In this document: positions 17,834 through 25,720 of the stretch, one piece after another
Position numbering within the stretch: the first letter of the stretch is position 1
How the letters are laid out: each line of letters begins with the position of its first letter
Source: Flavobacteriaceae bacterium
Lineage (GTDB): Bacteria; Bacteroidota; Bacteroidia; Flavobacteriales; Flavobacteriaceae
Assembly (NCBI GenBank): GCA_014075215.1
Contig: CP046177.1
Location: 930,001-994,000, forward strand
Length of the DNA stretch: 64,000 bases
Direction of reading: 5' to 3'
Notes under the pieces: model-generated
The model's input: only the letters and a program-made list of their open reading frames with translations
Database searches by the model: none
Told to the model about the DNA's origin: nothing
Program-made: the position numbers and the translations under genes

Positions 17834-18195
17834 AATCTCGCTTATAATCGTTGGGGTTTGCTTTTGTGGAATCTGCCGTAGGACTGGCAATAGTATTAAA
17901 GTATCTTTCCCAATAATCCTTTTTTCCCAACTTGGCCCACCTGTAATTCAAATTTTCTTCAAAAGCTTCAAACTCATCTTTTCCTGCGAGAGCAAAACTA
18001 CTTTCATGTCCGGCCTGTGCCAGAAAGTGTTGTAGTTTTTCTTTAGTATTAACCCCAAATCTTTCCTTTTTTCATTGGTCAATGCTAACAAAGTAGCCAA
18101 GATACATCACTAACATTTGGGGCAATTTTCTTTAAACCTTCTACAATTATCTAAGGCATATCTCTATTATCACCTTCTGTATAACAGTTACACAT
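17834..18195 (-). pseudogene. Decayed GH19 hydrolase fragment
   Basis: Read on the minus strand from 18195, three frames carry successive pieces related to the GH19 gene at 18626-19876: CNCYTEGDN, then GLKKIAPNVSD, then ATLLALTNEKRKDLG, then VNTKEKLQHFLAQAGHESS. It has in-frame stops and at least two frameshifts. After the catalytic HE motif the sequence differs from the intact copy (EENLNYRWAKLGKKDYWERY, ANPNDYKRD), so it was a divergent GH19 variant rather than an exact duplicate. It ends at the IS1595 element. Confidence 0.72.
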
Positions 18196-18229
18196 TTAAG
18201 GAAATGCTTTCTTTATTTATGATACAAAT

Positions 18230-18619
18230 TTATTGTTTAGTAAATAAATGTAATTTACCATTTTCAGATGTAATTGATAGGGTAACTTCTCCATTACTGT
18301 CAGTATAAATATTATTTATAAGATCACAACTATAACCTAATCCGTCTTGTTCTTCTGATTTAATGAAATATTCATCTGTTAATGTTTCCTCTCCACAAGA
18401 TGACGATATGTTATATGTGTATGTTACTATTAACTCTCCTTCATAATAATCTTTCCTTTTTCCATCATTTGTGAATGTAATTTTCCAAAGATTATCATCA
18501 TTAGAAATCCAAGTTCCTACAACATCCGGTTGTTGATTATTACTAGAAAAAGACATTACTATCAAACCCAACAATAAAATCGATACTGTCGCTAATTTTA
18601 TATAATTATTATTTTTCAT
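18230..18619 (-). CDS. Small secreted protein, putative GH19 partner/immunity
   Basis: The 129-aa protein has an N-terminal signal or membrane segment (IKLATVSILLLGLIVMSFS) without a lipobox Cys, then a beta-rich domain starting VVGTWISNDDNLWKITFTNDGK, which resembles lipocalin-like META/DUF lipoprotein folds. It starts 6 nt after the GH19 stop, so the two are translationally close. A second, broken pair of the same two kinds of gene lies next to it. This fits an effector-immunity pair, with this protein protecting the periplasm, but the function is inferred only from context. Confidence 0.65.
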   Translation of the reverse strand: MKNNNYIKLATVSILLLGLIVMSFSSNNQQPDVVGTWISNDDNLWKITFTNDGKRKDYYEGELIVTYTYNISSSCGEETLTDEYFIKSEEQDGLGYSCDLINNIYTDSNGEVTLSITSENGKLHLFTKQ

Positions 18620-18625
18620 CTTATT

Positions 18626-19876
18626 TTAATTTATACAGTTTATTGAATCTTTTGCTTTTTGAAATCTGGCTTTTAATCCTTTTAAAGCTCTACCATTGAT
18701 TATTCTAGTGATTTTTGTTACTGTTGGATTATCAAAAGTATCTCCGTTTAAAACATATCTTTTATAGTACCAAAAAGCACTTAATATTGCTATAGTATCG
18801 TTACTTGAGACTAAATTAGGATTAGTCACGAAATCTTTATCAGGGTCATATTTATTATTATACCACGTCTTAAAAGCCGTATAGTTCTTTTCCCCTGTTA
18901 ATTGTAACATTCCTCGCCCTCTATATTTGTAGCCATCACCACTAGCAACATTTCCATTACCCATTCTACAGCACATAGCTATATTTGCTACTCCGGATGA
19001 ATTTCTTAAATAGTCAGGAGCATAATATAACTTAGCATTTGTACTTGCTTGAGCAGAATCCATAGTAAACTTAGTATATGTGCTTGTTAAACTACTCGCA
19101 GTTGTCCAATAGGTACTCTCTGTAACATTTAAAGTATTTAATCCACCTGTTTCATGTCCTACTTGTGCCAAAAAGTGTTGAAGTTTTTCTTTGGTATTAA
19201 TTCCAAAATCTTTTCCTTTTTCATTGATTACTGCTGCCAAAGTAGCTAAGTTGCTATCACTTGCATTGGGGAAAATCTTTTTTAAATCTTCTTTGGAAGT
19301 ATCGCAATCATCTAAAATACATTTTCCATTATCATCTTCTGTATAACCTGTAGGACATACACAAACACCGTCTATCATCACCTTTCCACTACCCTCAGGA
19401 CATCTGGGGTCTGCCAACTCAACAGGAGCCGTAAGTGTTGTATCTCCATCACCACCGGAGCTTCCTCCGCCGCTACCTCCACCTCCAATAAGCTGATCTC
19501 CTCCGGAGCCGTCATCTCCTCCCGGCGGGTCTCCCACAGGAGGGTCCGGAACACCGTAGTTCTCACAGTGTGAAAAATCTATATATAACAGCGGACTACC
19601 GCTACAATAGGTAACCCCATCGTTTTGCAAAACCGGCCAGTGTCCGTCCGCATTGCCTCCCAGATTACATTGGCCATATACCAAAATACTTTCACAAGGA
19701 CCGCTACCCGTACCACTACCACCATTCGGAAAAACCCAGTCAAAAGGATCTCTGAAAGACAGGTTGAGGCCCTCCAATCTTAGGTATTCTTCAGGAAGTG
19801 GCTTTCTCATACAATGTTTCGGAATCGGTAAGGTCAGTGAACTCATAAGAGACCAAAAAATAGGTAAACACACCAT
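18626..19876 (-). CDS. Surface GH19 chitinase/lysozyme-like protein (3' part of frameshifted gene)
   Basis: GH19 enzymes cleave chitin or peptidoglycan. The frame covers a Cys-containing region (about 50-110), a Gly/Ser/Pro/Asp-rich linker (about 108-150), a small CPEG...CVCPTGYTEDDNGKC module (159-186) and a GH19 domain (about 190-416). The catalytic HETGG is at 241-245 (E242), and YKYRGRGMLQLTGEKNY also fits the family. The first 23 residues of this frame look unnatural; the true N-terminus is encoded in the overlapping lipoprotein frame 19791-20270. A one-base indel near 19800 would join YEKATS to PLPEEYLRLEGL, so the intact gene would make a lipoprotein of about 550 aa. Confidence 0.78.
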   Translation of the reverse strand: MVCLPIFWSLMSSLTLPIPKHCMRKPLPEEYLRLEGLNLSFRDPFDWVFPNGGSGTGSGPCESILVYGQCNLGGNADGHWPVLQNDGVTYCSGSPLLYIDFSHCENYGVPDPPVGDPPGGDDGSGGDQLIGGGGSGGGSSGGDGDTTLTAPVELADPRCPEGSGKVMIDGVCVCPTGYTEDDNGKCILDDCDTSKEDLKKIFPNASDSNLATLAAVINEKGKDFGINTKEKLQHFLAQVGHETGGLNTLNVTESTYWTTASSLTSTYTKFTMDSAQASTNAKLYYAPDYLRNSSGVANIAMCCRMGNGNVASGDGYKYRGRGMLQLTGEKNYTAFKTWYNNKYDPDKDFVTNPNLVSSNDTIAILSAFWYYKRYVLNGDTFDNPTVTKITRIINGRALKGLKARFQKAKDSINCIN

Positions 19877-20270
19877 TGTGTTTTTTTACCAAAAAGTTTT
19901 CAAAATCAGAAGTTTCCAAAACAGGGCTTTCTGTCTGAAATGTCCAGGTAATGACATCGTCTATGACAATTCTGTTAATCTCATCGGTAAAAATGGTGAG
20001 GCCTGCTGCAACCTCAGTAGCACTTCTGCTGTAGATGCTTTGTGGCGAGTGCTTAGAAAATCGTCTTTCAATCAGAGGTAAAGAGGGTTTTATTTCTTTG
20101 TCTGTAAGTAGTTCCTGATAGGATATTTTGGTTAAGGAATACTTGAGTTGGTTAGAAGTAACGGTGTTTTGAGGATTCATAAAGTCTTCTCGGATACAGT
20201 TCCATAAGAACAAAGATAGGCCAAAGACCAAGACCCCGATTTTGATAAATGATACTTTTTTCATTTTCAT
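19791..20270 (-). CDS. Lipoprotein N-terminal domain of the frameshifted GH19 protein
   Basis: The 159-aa product has a lipoprotein signal (FIKIGVLVFGLSLFLWNC) and a domain with KISYQELL, LIERRF and the pattern ITWTFQTESP...FENFLVKKHNG...FTYFLVSYEFTD. Similar N-terminal domains head many Flavobacteriaceae surface proteins with variable C-termini. The frame stops at 19791, 86 bases inside the GH19 frame, and no slippery sequence lies at the junction. This suggests a mutation or sequencing error rather than programmed recoding. Confidence 0.72.
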   Translation of the reverse strand: MKMKKVSFIKIGVLVFGLSLFLWNCIREDFMNPQNTVTSNQLKYSLTKISYQELLTDKEIKPSLPLIERRFSKHSPQSIYSRSATEVAAGLTIFTDEINRIVIDDVITWTFQTESPVLETSDFENFLVKKHNGVFTYFLVSYEFTDLTDSETLYEKATS

Positions 20271-20638
20271 CGTTTAAAGTTATTAAAATTAGTTAATACG
20301 CACCGGTTTTGCTGTGTTCCATATAAACCACAATTACCGGATAGTTTTTTACAGGCATTTTTTTGGAATGCCTCTGTTTCTATACCGGAACAGTAAACAT
20401 TTACATACTGCCCGGTTTATGCCTTTTTTGTTTTATTCAAAAAAAGACGTTTCTAAAAATCGTGCAACGAAACAAGACGTCTGAAAAGGTATAGGGGGTA
20501 TTAAAATTCAATTGGTTTCAATTTTTTTTTAATCCATAGTCCTTTTACTTTGATAATCGAAGTAAAACTTACAAAAATAATTCTTTATATCCAAATATAT
20601 TGAGGAGATTTTTTTAAAGTTAGAAAGGTTGTAAAGTA
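20271..20638. other. Intergenic region without recognised gene
   Basis: This spacer separates the divergent lipoprotein/GH19 gene and the IS3 element. It holds a short inverted repeat aggcatt / aatgcct around 20356-20377 and an A/T-rich stretch. I see no gene and no clear promoter match. Confidence 0.5.
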
Positions 20639-20701
20639 TGGACTTGCTACATTTAGAGTGACAAAGAGTTAAGCTAATTTTATCTAAAATAACTTAACCA
20701 T

Positions 20702-21001
20702 ATGAAACGAAGAAAATACAGTAAAGAGTTTAAAATTAAAGCAGTAGAATTAAGCAATGTACGAGGTAACACAAAGCAGATTGCCATGGAATTGGGAATC
20801 AGTGCAGATCTTATTTACAGATGGCGTAGAGAATTAGAACAGCGTCCTGATTTAGCTTTTAGCGGTAATGGCGTCAAACAACTCACAGAAGATCAGAAAG
20901 AGTTAGAGCGATTACGTAAACAGCTCAAGGATGTTACCATGGAGCGGGATATCTTAAAAAATGCCGTGAGCATCTTCTCCAAGAGCGATCGGAAGTATTG
21001 A
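20702..21001 (+). CDS. IS3-family transposase OrfA
   Basis: The 99-aa protein has the Tnp_8/HTH-type N-terminus (RRKYSKEFKIKAVELS, MELGISADLIYRWRRELEQ) followed by a leucine-zipper-like coiled coil (QKELERLRKQLKDVTMERDILKNAV). It overlaps the first codon of OrfB, as usual for IS3, where the OrfAB transposase is made by -1 frameshifting. Confidence 0.9.
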   Translation: MKRRKYSKEFKIKAVELSNVRGNTKQIAMELGISADLIYRWRRELEQRPDLAFSGNGVKQLTEDQKELERLRKQLKDVTMERDILKNAVSIFSKSDRKY

Positions 21002-21412
21002 AATTTATCAAAGATTACAGTAGAGAATATCCGGTTGGGAAGATGTGTAAAATTTTTAAAATTAGTAGAAACAGTTATTACAGGAGTAAGAATTATGTTC
21101 CATCAGATAGAGATGGAAAAAATCGTATGCTACTCTCTGAGATTCACCGTATCTGTGAGCGAAGTAAATCTACTTATGGAAGTCCTAGAATTACAGAGGA
21201 ACTCAAAGCTAAAGGGTTTAAAGTATCTAGGTCTAGGGTAGCACGATTGATGAAAAAACACGGGATTAAAGCAGTTCGTAAAAAGAAATTTGTTGTCACG
21301 ACAGATTCTAAGCATCAATATCCAGTAGCTGATAATGTATTGGATAGAGATTTTAAAGCTACCGTATTCTATGATAAAAACAAGTAAAAGTTGAGATATT
21401 ATTTTTACTAAT

Positions 21413-22408
21413 TTATGCAGCAAATTTAAAAGTATCTACATAGGGTGTTTGTCGTTTGACAACGGCAAACACTCTTGCTATTAATTTGTTTCTAATAATG
21501 TTAACGGTACTCATTTTACTTTTGCCTTGTTTTATTCTTTTATGATAGTATAATTTCATTTCTGGGTTATGTTGTATAGCAGAAATAGCGCACATATTAA
21601 TAATTGCTTTCAATTTTTTATTAGCCAAATGAGAGACTTTTGTACGTCCTTTAATACTAGTTCCAGATTGGTAAGGAAAAGGAGCAACACCACAATAAGA
21701 GGCAAACTTTCTCCAGTTTTCAAATTTTGAAAAATTGTCAGTAAACACAATCATCATTATAGCAGTTTGCATTCCTATACCTTTAACACTAGTAACAAGT
21801 TTATAGGTTTCTTTTAACATTATATTTTGGTCAATAATAGCTTGCATTTGAGTATTAATCTTGTGTATTTGTTTGGTTAGTTCTGCAATCATTTTTTGTT
21901 GAACGTCAAAGATTATTTTATACTCTTTTGCTTTATAAATTCTTTTTTGTTCTTTCAAAGTAACTTTAAAACCAGCTCTTTGTTTGTTAAGTTTTGTCCT
22001 TAAAGATAAGAGACTTTTTAGTTGTAATATACTTCTTTTAGGTAGCTTACTGGGTTTAAGTTCTTCTTTTAATCGATACCCATATAGAGCAATGCGTTTG
22101 GCATCAATTTGGTCATCCTTTCCACGAGCAATACCAATAGATCTTTTAATTTCTAAACCAGAAGCTATGAAAAAAGATAATTTTTGTTCAGTTAAAGACA
22201 CAGATAATAAATGAGAGTACATTCCTGTATGTTCAAATACAAACATGGTTTCTTCTTTAGAGAAAGACGAATTTTTAAAACTCCACTTTAGCATTAATTT
22301 AAATCCAGATTTACTGTTCTCAAACTGTTGAACAATTTGTTTAGAATAGATACAAACATCAATTAATAATTTACTGACATCGATTCCGATAATTTCATTT
22401 GTTTTCAT
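21413..22408 (-). CDS. IS110-family transposase (DEDD recombinase)
   Basis: The 331-aa recombinase has the N-terminal RuvC-like DEDD domain with D10 in IIGIDVSK, E59 in FVFEHTG and D98/D99/D102 in ARGKDDQIDAKR. A coiled-coil middle follows, then a C-terminal Tnp20 domain with VTSVKGIGMQTA, SYCGVAPFPYQSGTSIKGRTKVS (including the candidate catalytic Ser) and HLANKKLK. IS110 recombinases work with a bridge RNA to join target and donor DNA at a short core. The gene looks intact. Confidence 0.93.
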   Translation of the reverse strand: MKTNEIIGIDVSKLLIDVCIYSKQIVQQFENSKSGFKLMLKWSFKNSSFSKEETMFVFEHTGMYSHLLSVSLTEQKLSFFIASGLEIKRSIGIARGKDDQIDAKRIALYGYRLKEELKPSKLPKRSILQLKSLLSLRTKLNKQRAGFKVTLKEQKRIYKAKEYKIIFDVQQKMIAELTKQIHKINTQMQAIIDQNIMLKETYKLVTSVKGIGMQTAIMMIVFTDNFSKFENWRKFASYCGVAPFPYQSGTSIKGRTKVSHLANKKLKAIINMCAISAIQHNPEMKLYYHKRIKQGKSKMSTVNIIRNKLIARVFAVVKRQTPYVDTFKFAA

Positions 22409-22695
22409 AATTTTGTAATTAGATATTAATAATAGTTACTTAAACTAAGACCTTTAATAAGGGCAGAAACTGAAATTCTATATGGTTCTAAGTAACTTTT
22501 AAAAAGAACGGAGACTAATACGGGGGATGGCTCTAAAAAGCTAGCTGGCCGCTAAAGTTCACTCCGTTCTTTTGTGTTTTTGGTTATCAACAAAATAAGA
22601 GTTATTAACAAAGAAAAAAAGAAGCAAAAAAAGAAATTTCATCATAACTATTATGTTTTTATTTTAAGTAATTATTTCTATTTGCTAATCTAAAG
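22409..22695 (-). ncRNA. Candidate IS110 bridge RNA region
   Basis: The 287-nt non-coding end upstream of the transposase can form two large hairpins. One pairs 22502-22513 with 22562-22573 (12 bp, aaaagaacggag / ctccgttctttt), and the other pairs 22434-22442 with 22489-22497 (9 bp, agttactta / taagtaact). Each has an open internal loop of about 46 nt. This two-loop layout is what the known IS110 bridge RNAs show. The first loop has short matches to the element ends (ctaaag at 22552, aatacgg at 22517), which could be donor guides or chance. Confidence 0.55.
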
Positions 22696-23232
22696 GCTGC
22701 TGCACAGAAATGGGTTTCTGATATTACCTATTTAAAGCCTGCACAAGGATGGCTGTACTTAACGGTAATTATTGACCTGTTTGATCGTAAAGTCATTGGT
22801 TGGTCTTTGAGCAATGGACTCAAAGCAAGACAAACTATCATTGCTGCATGGAGAATGGCTGTAAACAACAGAATGCCTTGTGAAGGTATGATTTTTCATT
22901 CTGATCGAGGTGTACAATACGCATCTCATGCGTTTGTTAATATCCTTAAAAGTTATCATGTAACACCCAGTATGAGTAGAAAAGGAAACTGTTGGGATAA
23001 TGCAGTAGCTGAATCTTTTTTTAAAACAATCAAAACAGAACTAATGATAGACAATAAGTTTATATCCAACAAAAGTCTTCAAATTAAAGTCTTTGAATAC
23101 ATAGAAACTTGGTACAACAGATACAGAAGACATTCTGCTCTTGGTTACAAAAATATCATCGAATTTGAAAAATTATATCAAATCAAAAATGTAGCTTAAC
23201 TTTTTGTACCATTTTTTGTTGCATATCCAGTA

Positions 23233-23326
23233 AGTTCACTTATTGCCTCTCTACAAAATGTTTAAAATTAACCAGCCATTTTTGTACCTGCTTTTTTAAA
23301 AAAAAAGGAAATAAAAAAGCTGTGAC
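23233..23326. repeat. 94-bp direct repeat, copy 2 (3' end of SRPBCC gene)
   Basis: This is the native copy, covering the last codons of the SRPBCC gene at 23240-23680. The partner at 16288-16381 lies 6.9 kb away in the same orientation. Confidence 0.88.
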
Positions 23327-23680
23327 TTTTATAATAATTCCTTTGAACTTTGTATAATGAATTTCAGCATCGTATCGGGTTTCATTAGCACTTACCACAG
23401 TAAAAGTACTTTTCATGGTATTTTCCGTATGCGTGTGATAATACGCTGCGAGAAACTCACCAGGCAAGTCGTTCTTTAAAACAGTTTCTGTTAATTCCAT
23501 TTTCCGCTTACCACTCTGATAATACAATTTGGAAACCGCATTTACCTCCCATGCATTTCCGGATATCAGTTCTTTTTTTTGAAACCCTTCTTGGTATTCT
23601 TTTAAATATTCAGGCTTTACGAAAAAGTCAGCAACTACCTGTTGAGGTTTATGAATGTGAACAGTACAAGTGAATTTCAT
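23240..23680 (-). CDS. SRPBCC family protein
   Basis: The 146-aa protein is a single SRPBCC (START-like) hydrophobic ligand-binding domain. It shows CTVHIHKPQQVVADFFVKPEYLKEYQEG at the start (quoted in part: VHIHKPQQVVADFF), a beta-rich middle and a C-terminal amphipathic helix (KKQVQKWLVNFKHFVERQ). It begins 6 nt after the hydrolase stop, so the two form an operon. Its 3' end is duplicated at 16288-16381. No ligand can be inferred. Confidence 0.82.
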   Translation of the reverse strand: MKFTCTVHIHKPQQVVADFFVKPEYLKEYQEGFQKKELISGNAWEVNAVSKLYYQSGKRKMELTETVLKNDLPGEFLAAYYHTHTENTMKSTFTVVSANETRYDAEIHYTKFKGIIIKVTAFLFPFFLKKQVQKWLVNFKHFVERQ

Positions 23681-23686
23681 AATGGT

Positions 23687-25603
23687 TTATTTTAAAACAG
23701 AAAACTCAATACTGGAATCGGTAAACACGGTATGTGTTTGTGCTTTAAAATCTGCTTCCTCGGCTTTAAAAATATTAGCTACATACGTCTGGGGATTCAA
23801 ATCAATCAGCGGAAACCACATACTTTGTACCTGAATCTGTAATTTATGCCCTTTTTTAAAAGTGTGGAAAACATCTTGAAACGTAATAGTTACATCGGTT
23901 TTTTTGTTAGGAACAAAGGGTTCCGGATGGCTAAAACTATTTCTAAAACGACCACGTATTACTTCACTCCTCACCATCAAATGATAGTTGCTCATTTTTA
24001 AATGCTTCTGCATACTCTTGTTTTTTTCGTCGTTCTTGGCGTCGGCAGGATGTACATCGATTACTTTTACAATCCAATCTGCCGCAGTGCCGGTAGTAGC
24101 AACTTTCAACTTGGCCGTAATAGCTCCTGCTAAAGTCATATCTTCTTCCAAAATGTCCGTTTCAAAAACCAAAACGTCCGGCCTTCTGGCAGCAAAGCGC
24201 TGATCGTCAGTCATATATTTTCTGGGAGTAAAAACCGTTTTAATATCTTCGGAGTAGGGGACAGGCCTTTTTACATCGCTGATAAATGATATTTTTCGAA
24301 TAAGCTTTTCATTCTTTCTTAATTTTTGACCTTTAGCTAAATAAAAAGACTCCTTTATAACATTTTTAGGAGGCCAGCTGTCAAACTCGCACCACTCTTT
24401 TTTTCCGGAATCAAAAACATAAGCTTCGGGCAACCCGGAGTTTTTATCGCCGGTTCCTTTTAGGAAATGATTAAAAAACCGGGTTTCAATCTTATCTTGA
24501 AAAAATTCGGAAATAGAGTCGCCAAAATAGTAGTTTCCAACAATATTTTGCCCGCGCCTTCTTGCCCAAGATCCATGATCCCAAGGGCCAAAAACTATTG
24601 TGTTGTAGTTATCTTTACCATGTTTTTCAATTCCTTTATAGGTTTCCAGCGGGCCATATAAATCCTCGGCATCAAACCACCCGCCGACAATCATTGTAGC
24701 AACAGAAGACGGGACTTTGTTCATGTGTTGGATGATTCCCTTGCTTTGCCAAACAGTATCATAATTCGGATGTTCGATGATCTCTTTCCAAAAGAAATCA
24801 TCAATTCTATCGGGATTTTTCAGAGTGGTATTATCCAATTGGTCGTACCGAAAATAGTTGTTTAAATTCTTCAATGGACCTTTGTCCAAAAAGAACTGAT
24901 ATTGATCCTGTGTATTCATTTTCGGAAAAGAATACCAAGCCGTATCCGTAGGCGTATCTTTATAGGTTCCAAATAAAGAGATTGCTCTAAAATAACTCAA
25001 TAAAAAAGCACCGTTATGATGAAAATCGTCAAAAAAGAAATCTCCGATACAAGCTTGAGGTGAGGCAGCTTTTAATGCCGGATGTGCATCAATTGCAGAA
25101 ACCGTTGCATAGTATCCGGGATAAGAAATACCCCAGGTGCCTACTTTTCCGTTATTGTTCTCCACATTATTTACCAACCATTCTATGGTATCATAGGTAT
25201 CGGAAGCCTCATCCGTATCTTGGTCCGATTTTTTATTGGGAATATAAGCCCTCATATTGTCATAAACCCCTTCACTCATCCAACGGCCTCGAACATCCTG
25301 GTATACAATAATGTTTCTTTCTTTCATTAAGTTGACATTCGGGCCAATACTCATTCGCATTTTTCCTTCTCCGTATGGACGAGAACTATATGGCGTTCTC
25401 TGTAGTAAAATAGGATATTTTTTGCTTTTATCTTTCGGAGTATAAATGGTGGTATGCAATTTTATACCATCTCGCATAGCAATAGCAACTTCCTGCTTAG
25501 TATAATGTTCTTCTACAAACGTGGCTTTCGTCGGCTTTTCGGATGTACAGCCGGAAAAAGCAATTGTTACAAACAAAAGCAAGTATATCGTGTATTTTTT
25601 CAT
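23687..25603 (-). CDS. CocE/NonD-type acyl peptidase lipoprotein
   Basis: The 638-aa hydrolase has a lipoprotein signal (YLLLFVTIAFSGC), an X-Pro dipeptidyl-peptidase/CocE alpha/beta-hydrolase domain and a C-terminal jelly-roll domain (about 430-638). The nucleophile is S160 in GTWGISYPGYYA. Other family features are YQDVRGRW, GWFDAEDLYG (candidate acid) and GPWDHGSW (candidate His). CocE/NonD members cleave esters or N-terminal acyl or dipeptide groups at the cell surface or periplasm. The SRPBCC gene follows directly. Confidence 0.9.
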   Translation of the reverse strand: MKKYTIYLLLFVTIAFSGCTSEKPTKATFVEEHYTKQEVAIAMRDGIKLHTTIYTPKDKSKKYPILLQRTPYSSRPYGEGKMRMSIGPNVNLMKERNIIVYQDVRGRWMSEGVYDNMRAYIPNKKSDQDTDEASDTYDTIEWLVNNVENNNGKVGTWGISYPGYYATVSAIDAHPALKAASPQACIGDFFFDDFHHNGAFLLSYFRAISLFGTYKDTPTDTAWYSFPKMNTQDQYQFFLDKGPLKNLNNYFRYDQLDNTTLKNPDRIDDFFWKEIIEHPNYDTVWQSKGIIQHMNKVPSSVATMIVGGWFDAEDLYGPLETYKGIEKHGKDNYNTIVFGPWDHGSWARRRGQNIVGNYYFGDSISEFFQDKIETRFFNHFLKGTGDKNSGLPEAYVFDSGKKEWCEFDSWPPKNVIKESFYLAKGQKLRKNEKLIRKISFISDVKRPVPYSEDIKTVFTPRKYMTDDQRFAARRPDVLVFETDILEEDMTLAGAITAKLKVATTGTAADWIVKVIDVHPADAKNDEKNKSMQKHLKMSNYHLMVRSEVIRGRFRNSFSHPEPFVPNKKTDVTITFQDVFHTFKKGHKLQIQVQSMWFPLIDLNPQTYVANIFKAEEADFKAQTHTVFTDSSIEFSVLK

Positions 25604-25644
25604 AATGATTCAATTGAATTGGAGGTAAAAATACAAAATAAACG

Positions 25645-25706
25645 GGAAGAAATTTGAAGTCAAATCAATTCAAATACGGAATATATCACTATTTTGCAAA
25701 TGTCTC
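25645..25706. mobile_element. Right-end fragment of the 162-bp miniature element
   Basis: The sequence from gaagaaatttg to gcaaatgtctc matches the right 62 bases of the 162-bp element, including the inner repeat (caaatcaatt) and acggaatatatcac. The left part is missing. It lies just before the broken methyltransferase gene, which carries a full copy. Confidence 0.8.
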
Positions 25707-25720
25707 CTCCTATAATTTTT

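Larger units (their letters stand above)
21361..22698 (-). mobile_element. IS110-family element inserted in IS3 orfB
   Basis: Comparison with the restored IS3 coding sequence places the ends precisely. The left junction is aaagct/accgtattc, the right junction is ctaaag/gctgctgca, and the trinucleotide gct (core ct) is shared. The element is 1338 bp with one transposase gene on the minus strand, 52 bp of 3' flank and about 287 bp of 5' flank. The long 5' non-coding end is typical of the IS110 group, where it encodes the bridge RNA. There are no terminal inverted repeats, as expected. Confidence 0.88.
20998..23199 (+). pseudogene. IS3-family transposase OrfB, interrupted by IS110
   Basis: The first part (20998-21360) holds the HTH_21 domain (RICERSKSTYGSPRITEELK). 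The frame then runs into IS110 sequence and stops at 21387. The second part resumes at about 22696 (AAAQKWVSDITYLKPAQGWLYL) and carries the integrase core: D in DITYL, D in FHSDRGVQYAS and E in NAVAESFFKTIKTE, ending at 23199. Joining ttttaaagct to gctgcacag across the insertion restores the reading frame exactly. Confidence 0.9.
20639..23223 (+). mobile_element. IS3-family element split by an IS110-family element
   Basis: The IS3 element starts with tggacttgctaca and ends tttttgttgca. The subterminal sequences aaagagttaagcta and, inverted, aaaaagttaagcta match each other. It encodes OrfA and an OrfB interrupted after about 120 codons by a 1338-bp IS110-type element (21361-22698). Without the insertion it would be about 1.25 kb, normal for IS3. 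No target duplication is obvious. The element abuts the second 94-bp direct repeat. Confidence 0.82.

Noticed and set aside
20271..20638. Possible gene or ncRNA in the spacer before the IS3 element
   Set aside because: Only a weak inverted repeat and no frame with protein-like composition were found.
25060..25330. ORFs of about 80 aa antisense to the CocE-type hydrolase
   Set aside because: They overlap a well-supported gene on the other strand and have no recognisable motif.
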